NCBI RefSeq assembly: GCF_900143275.1
Contig: NZ_FSRO01000001.1
Span: forward strand, 1,116,001-1,180,000
Source: Nitrosomonas cryotolerans ATCC 49181
Lineage (GTDB): Bacteria; Pseudomonadota; Gammaproteobacteria; Burkholderiales; Nitrosomonadaceae
Direction of reading: 5' to 3'
DNA length: 64,000 bases
This document shows, one piece after another, positions 61,525 through 64,000 of this stretch. How positions within the stretch are numbered: the first letter of the stretch is position 1; each line of letters starts with the position of its first letter. The notes beneath the pieces were generated by a model, which worked only from the letters and a program-made list of their open reading frames with translations, did not search any database and had not been told where the DNA came from. The position numbers were made by a program, and so were the translations under genes.

Positions 61525-62326
61525 GATGTTGAGAAGTTTAATTTTATTTCTAGCGTTATTGTTAGCGGCCTGTGGTTTGTTGCCAGAACGCCAGGAGGAG
61601 ACCAAGAACTGGTCCGCGAGTAAATTTTATACTGAAGCCAAGGAAGAATTGAATAGTGGCAATTATGGTGCTGCGATTAAATTGTTTGAATCACTAGAAG
61701 CACGCTATCCTTATGGCCGATTCTCACAACAGGCTCAACTTGAAATTGCTTACGCATACTATAAAGATCAGGAGCAAGCTTCTGCTATTATTGCTGCCGA
61801 TCGATTTATAAAATTACATCCTAATCATGTGAACGTAGATTATGCTTATTATCTCAAAGGTCTGGCAAATTTCAATGATAACTGGGGAATTCTGGGTATT
61901 GTGATGCAAAATATTCTTAAACAGGATATGAGTGAACGTGATTCAAAGGCTTCTCGTGAATCATTTGAAAATTTCAGTGAGTTGGTGGTGCGCTTCCCTG
62001 ATAGCAAATATGCTCCTGATGCGATTCAGCGTATGGCACATCTGGTGAACGTAGTCGCAATGAGCGAGGTATATGTGGCACGCTATTATATGAAGCGGAA
62101 GGCCTATGTTGCTGCTGTCAATCGTGCTCAATTTGCGCTAAAAGAATATCCACGAACACCTGCGGCAGAAGAAATTCTATTTATCATGATGAAAGCATAC
62201 GAAGCGCTTGAAATGACTGATTTGCGTGATGATGCGGAACGTGTTTTAAGAAGAAATTTTCCCGATAGTACCTATCTTACCCATCCGGTTGAGATAGGGG
62301 GCAGACCTTGGTGGAAATTTTGGTAG
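61523..62326 (+). CDS. bamD: outer-membrane assembly lipoprotein BamD
   Basis: 267 residues with lipobox LLAACG and five TPR repeats (FYTEAKEELNSGNYGAAIKLFESLEARYPYGRFSQQAQLE onward). It works with BamA to insert beta-barrels such as the porin at 57.4 kb. ATG 61523 or 61526. Adjacent to rluD, divergent, as in many proteobacteria. Confidence 0.95.
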   Translation: MMLRSLILFLALLLAACGLLPERQEETKNWSASKFYTEAKEELNSGNYGAAIKLFESLEARYPYGRFSQQAQLEIAYAYYKDQEQASAIIAADRFIKLHPNHVNVDYAYYLKGLANFNDNWGILGIVMQNILKQDMSERDSKASRESFENFSELVVRFPDSKYAPDAIQRMAHLVNVVAMSEVYVARYYMKRKAYVAAVNRAQFALKEYPRTPAAEEILFIMMKAYEALEMTDLRDDAERVLRRNFPDSTYLTHPVEIGGRPWWKFW

Positions 62327-62372
62327 TCTCGTAAATGATAGATTTCACAATAATCTGTTGGTTTGTGTAGAT

Positions 62373-62816
62373 TCAGTTGCCCGGTAAACGAACCGCTAAC
62401 ACATCGCAGCTGGCATAATGCAGGATGCTATTTGCTGTTGAACCCAGTAGCATCGCCAGTCCATGTCGTCCATGTGAGCCAGTAACAATTAAATCAATAT
62501 TCTCTTGCTGAGACAATCGAATGATCTCCTGCTTCGGTTCACCCCAGATCATCCAGCGACGAGACGATTCAATATTTAATTGATTACTGATGTATATCAT
62601 TTTCGATTTTTCTACTTCCAGTGCTTCATACGTTGAGTTTATATCCAATGATATGACTGTACCATAAGCAGTATCAGGCATCGCAATATTATCTAATACA
62701 TGCAGTATATTTAATTTCGCATTAAATATGTCCGCTAATTGCTTTGCTTTATGGGCGACATAATGATCATCATCTGAGAAATCTATGGTTAATAAAATAT
62801 TTTGGTAATGATTCAT
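62373..62816 (-). CDS. universal stress protein (UspA family)
   Basis: 147 residues. The ATP-binding loop GSHGRHGLAMLLGSTANSIL shows the G-2x-G-9x-G(S/T) pattern, so an ATP-binding UspA rather than the UspFG type without it. N-terminal ILLTIDFSDDD is typical. It probably stabilises cells in stress. Convergent with bamD. Confidence 0.9.
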   Translation of the reverse strand: MNHYQNILLTIDFSDDDHYVAHKAKQLADIFNAKLNILHVLDNIAMPDTAYGTVISLDINSTYEALEVEKSKMIYISNQLNIESSRRWMIWGEPKQEIIRLSQQENIDLIVTGSHGRHGLAMLLGSTANSILHYASCDVLAVRLPGN

Positions 62817-63039
62817 AACGTATTTTTCTGTTAATAAATGCTGTTCAGATACGATATTCTGTCGAGTGATTTTCTTAATACAAGGTCAAAATGACAACGG
62901 TTATATTACTACCATGAAAATATTCAAAAAGGAAGTTTGCCGTATTATAAAAATTATTTTATTCTCATGACCAGTGATGAGAAATAGATGGCTAACTCCA
63001 AACGAGGAAGTTGTTTTCGATAGTTGATATTATGATCGC

Positions 63040-63900
63040 TCACTGCCGGAGATAATGGTGTAAGAAGGCGGTAATACGTTGCTCATATACTCTTCCTGCA
63101 TAAGTGTGCATATTAAAGTGTCCGGCGCCAGGTATGATCCAAATTTCTTTAGGTTCTCTGGCCGCGATAAATAACCGTTCAGTTTCTGGTAAGGTTGTGT
63201 GTGTATCGTGAGTGCCCGATATAAGTAGTAATGGGGAATTGAGATTGGCAATTTGGGTTATGGGATTTAGTTGACTGGTAGGAATATCTAAATAGAAAGA
63301 TAATTGTGAAAGTAGCAGGGGCAGCAATAGAGGGCCAATCTCGCCAAAATGAAGTTTTAGCCGATTTTCAACTGCTTCTTCAATAGTGGGGTGCAATGAC
63401 TCAAGTATGACAGCATCCAGCTTGAAAGAATGTTTTGCCAGAACGATAGCGGCGGCTCCCAGAGAAACGCCAATAGCAGCGATCCGTTCATTCGGAAAAT
63501 TTTGCTGAAGAAAAGTGATGGAAGCATCTACGCTTTCAGATTCTCGAAAACCGAAGGTGATTCTTTTGCCAGGAGATTCTCCATGCGCTTGAAGATCAAT
63601 AAGTAGGACACTATATCCTTGTGCATTTAGAAATCTAGCCCGACTCAACATCTCAAGCCGATTACTTCTCATTGAGTGAACAAGTAATATAGCACCGTTT
63701 CCACGATCCCCGTGGGCCAGCCAGGCATGCACATTATTTTCAGCATTAACTGGAAACTGAATCGACTCAACTGGAAGATCGGATGATAATGTTTCGACAG
63801 CACTATGCGCTGCCCCTGTCAGAAGCTCACCGATTGCAAAGATGACAATGCTCATGACAACTATCAAGGATAAAACTTGGAGAAGCAACCAGCGTGGCAT
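63040..63900 (-). CDS. membrane-anchored alpha/beta hydrolase
   Basis: 286 residues: one N-terminal membrane helix (about 5-25), then a hydrolase fold with GVSLGAA (nucleophile elbow), VHSMRSN (oxyanion region), the acid in SGTHDTHT and the base in GAGHFNMH. Likely periplasmic or membrane-side, related to BEM46/YqkD-type hydrolases. Substrate unknown. Confidence 0.82.
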   Translation of the reverse strand: MPRWLLLQVLSLIVVMSIVIFAIGELLTGAAHSAVETLSSDLPVESIQFPVNAENNVHAWLAHGDRGNGAILLVHSMRSNRLEMLSRARFLNAQGYSVLLIDLQAHGESPGKRITFGFRESESVDASITFLQQNFPNERIAAIGVSLGAAAIVLAKHSFKLDAVILESLHPTIEEAVENRLKLHFGEIGPLLLPLLLSQLSFYLDIPTSQLNPITQIANLNSPLLLISGTHDTHTTLPETERLFIAAREPKEIWIIPGAGHFNMHTYAGRVYEQRITAFLHHYLRQ

Positions 63901-64000
63901 AATAAATTAGAATGAGATATTGGGGTTGGAAAGTATAGTGCAAGGATCTTCTGGATGTAGCTCAGGAGTCGGTGTAATGGCGTTGAGGTAATCAGTATCC

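Overview
The window looks like chromosome of an ammonia-oxidiser-type betaproteobacterium, probably Nitrosomonas or a close relative. Three things point there: the xseB-ispA-dxs-folE2 order, moderate-to-low GC, and many small insertion elements between housekeeping genes. The genus is inferred from gene order and protein character, not from a database search. No rRNA, tRNA, CRISPR array or phage was seen.

Region 1 (1-3.5 kb): the 5' part of clpB behind a sigma32-type promoter, a stand-alone FMN-dependent glutamate-synthase-domain protein, and nadC.

Region 2 (3.7-15.3 kb) is the most interesting part. Minus-strand genes there read as a lipid-synthesis and export system: a GNAT-like candidate ceramide synthase, a MobA-like nucleotidyltransferase, LptF- and LptG-like permeases, (folX-folK), then a CDP-alcohol phosphatidyltransferase, a lipid kinase and a Tam41-like nucleotidyltransferase, ending in a DUF2959-like lipoprotein. 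Kinase, cytidylyltransferase and CDP-alcohol transferase would together build a phospho-headgroup on a lipid. With the GNAT and Lpt-like genes the set resembles, from memory, the Caulobacter sphingolipid (ceramide phosphoglycerate) locus. Serine palmitoyltransferase and ceramide reductase are not in the window. Two inverted IS608-like elements of equal length (1,786 bp) bracket half of the locus.

Region 3 (17.6-28.2 kb): a small membrane protein, gamma-glutamyltransferase, xseB-ispA-dxs-folE2 (isoprenoid and pterin precursors), a tnpB relic, murJ, and a qmcA-nfeD pair split by a small repeat.

Region 4 (28.2-34 kb): accessory DNA with a solo tnpB element, a thioredoxin-fold protein, an alpha/beta hydrolase, a GFA-family protein and several miniature inverted-repeat elements.

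Region 5 (34.5-64 kb): a large hybrid sensor kinase, sucCD, a lipoprotein, dacB, an RND heavy-metal efflux operon (czcCBA type), nudJ-mnmA, a GST, purB, grpE-dnaK-dnaJ behind a sigma32-type promoter, an outer-membrane porin, a DUF4156-like protein, a LysR regulator, the divergent rluD/bamD pair, a UspA protein and a membrane-anchored hydrolase.

An 89-bp MITE-like repeat family (seven copies, one internally deleted) is scattered from 9.9 to 57 kb. A second, unrelated 111-bp miniature element lies at 31.9 kb. All IS200/IS605-type elements here share a 5' TTTAT flank and a TCAA right end.
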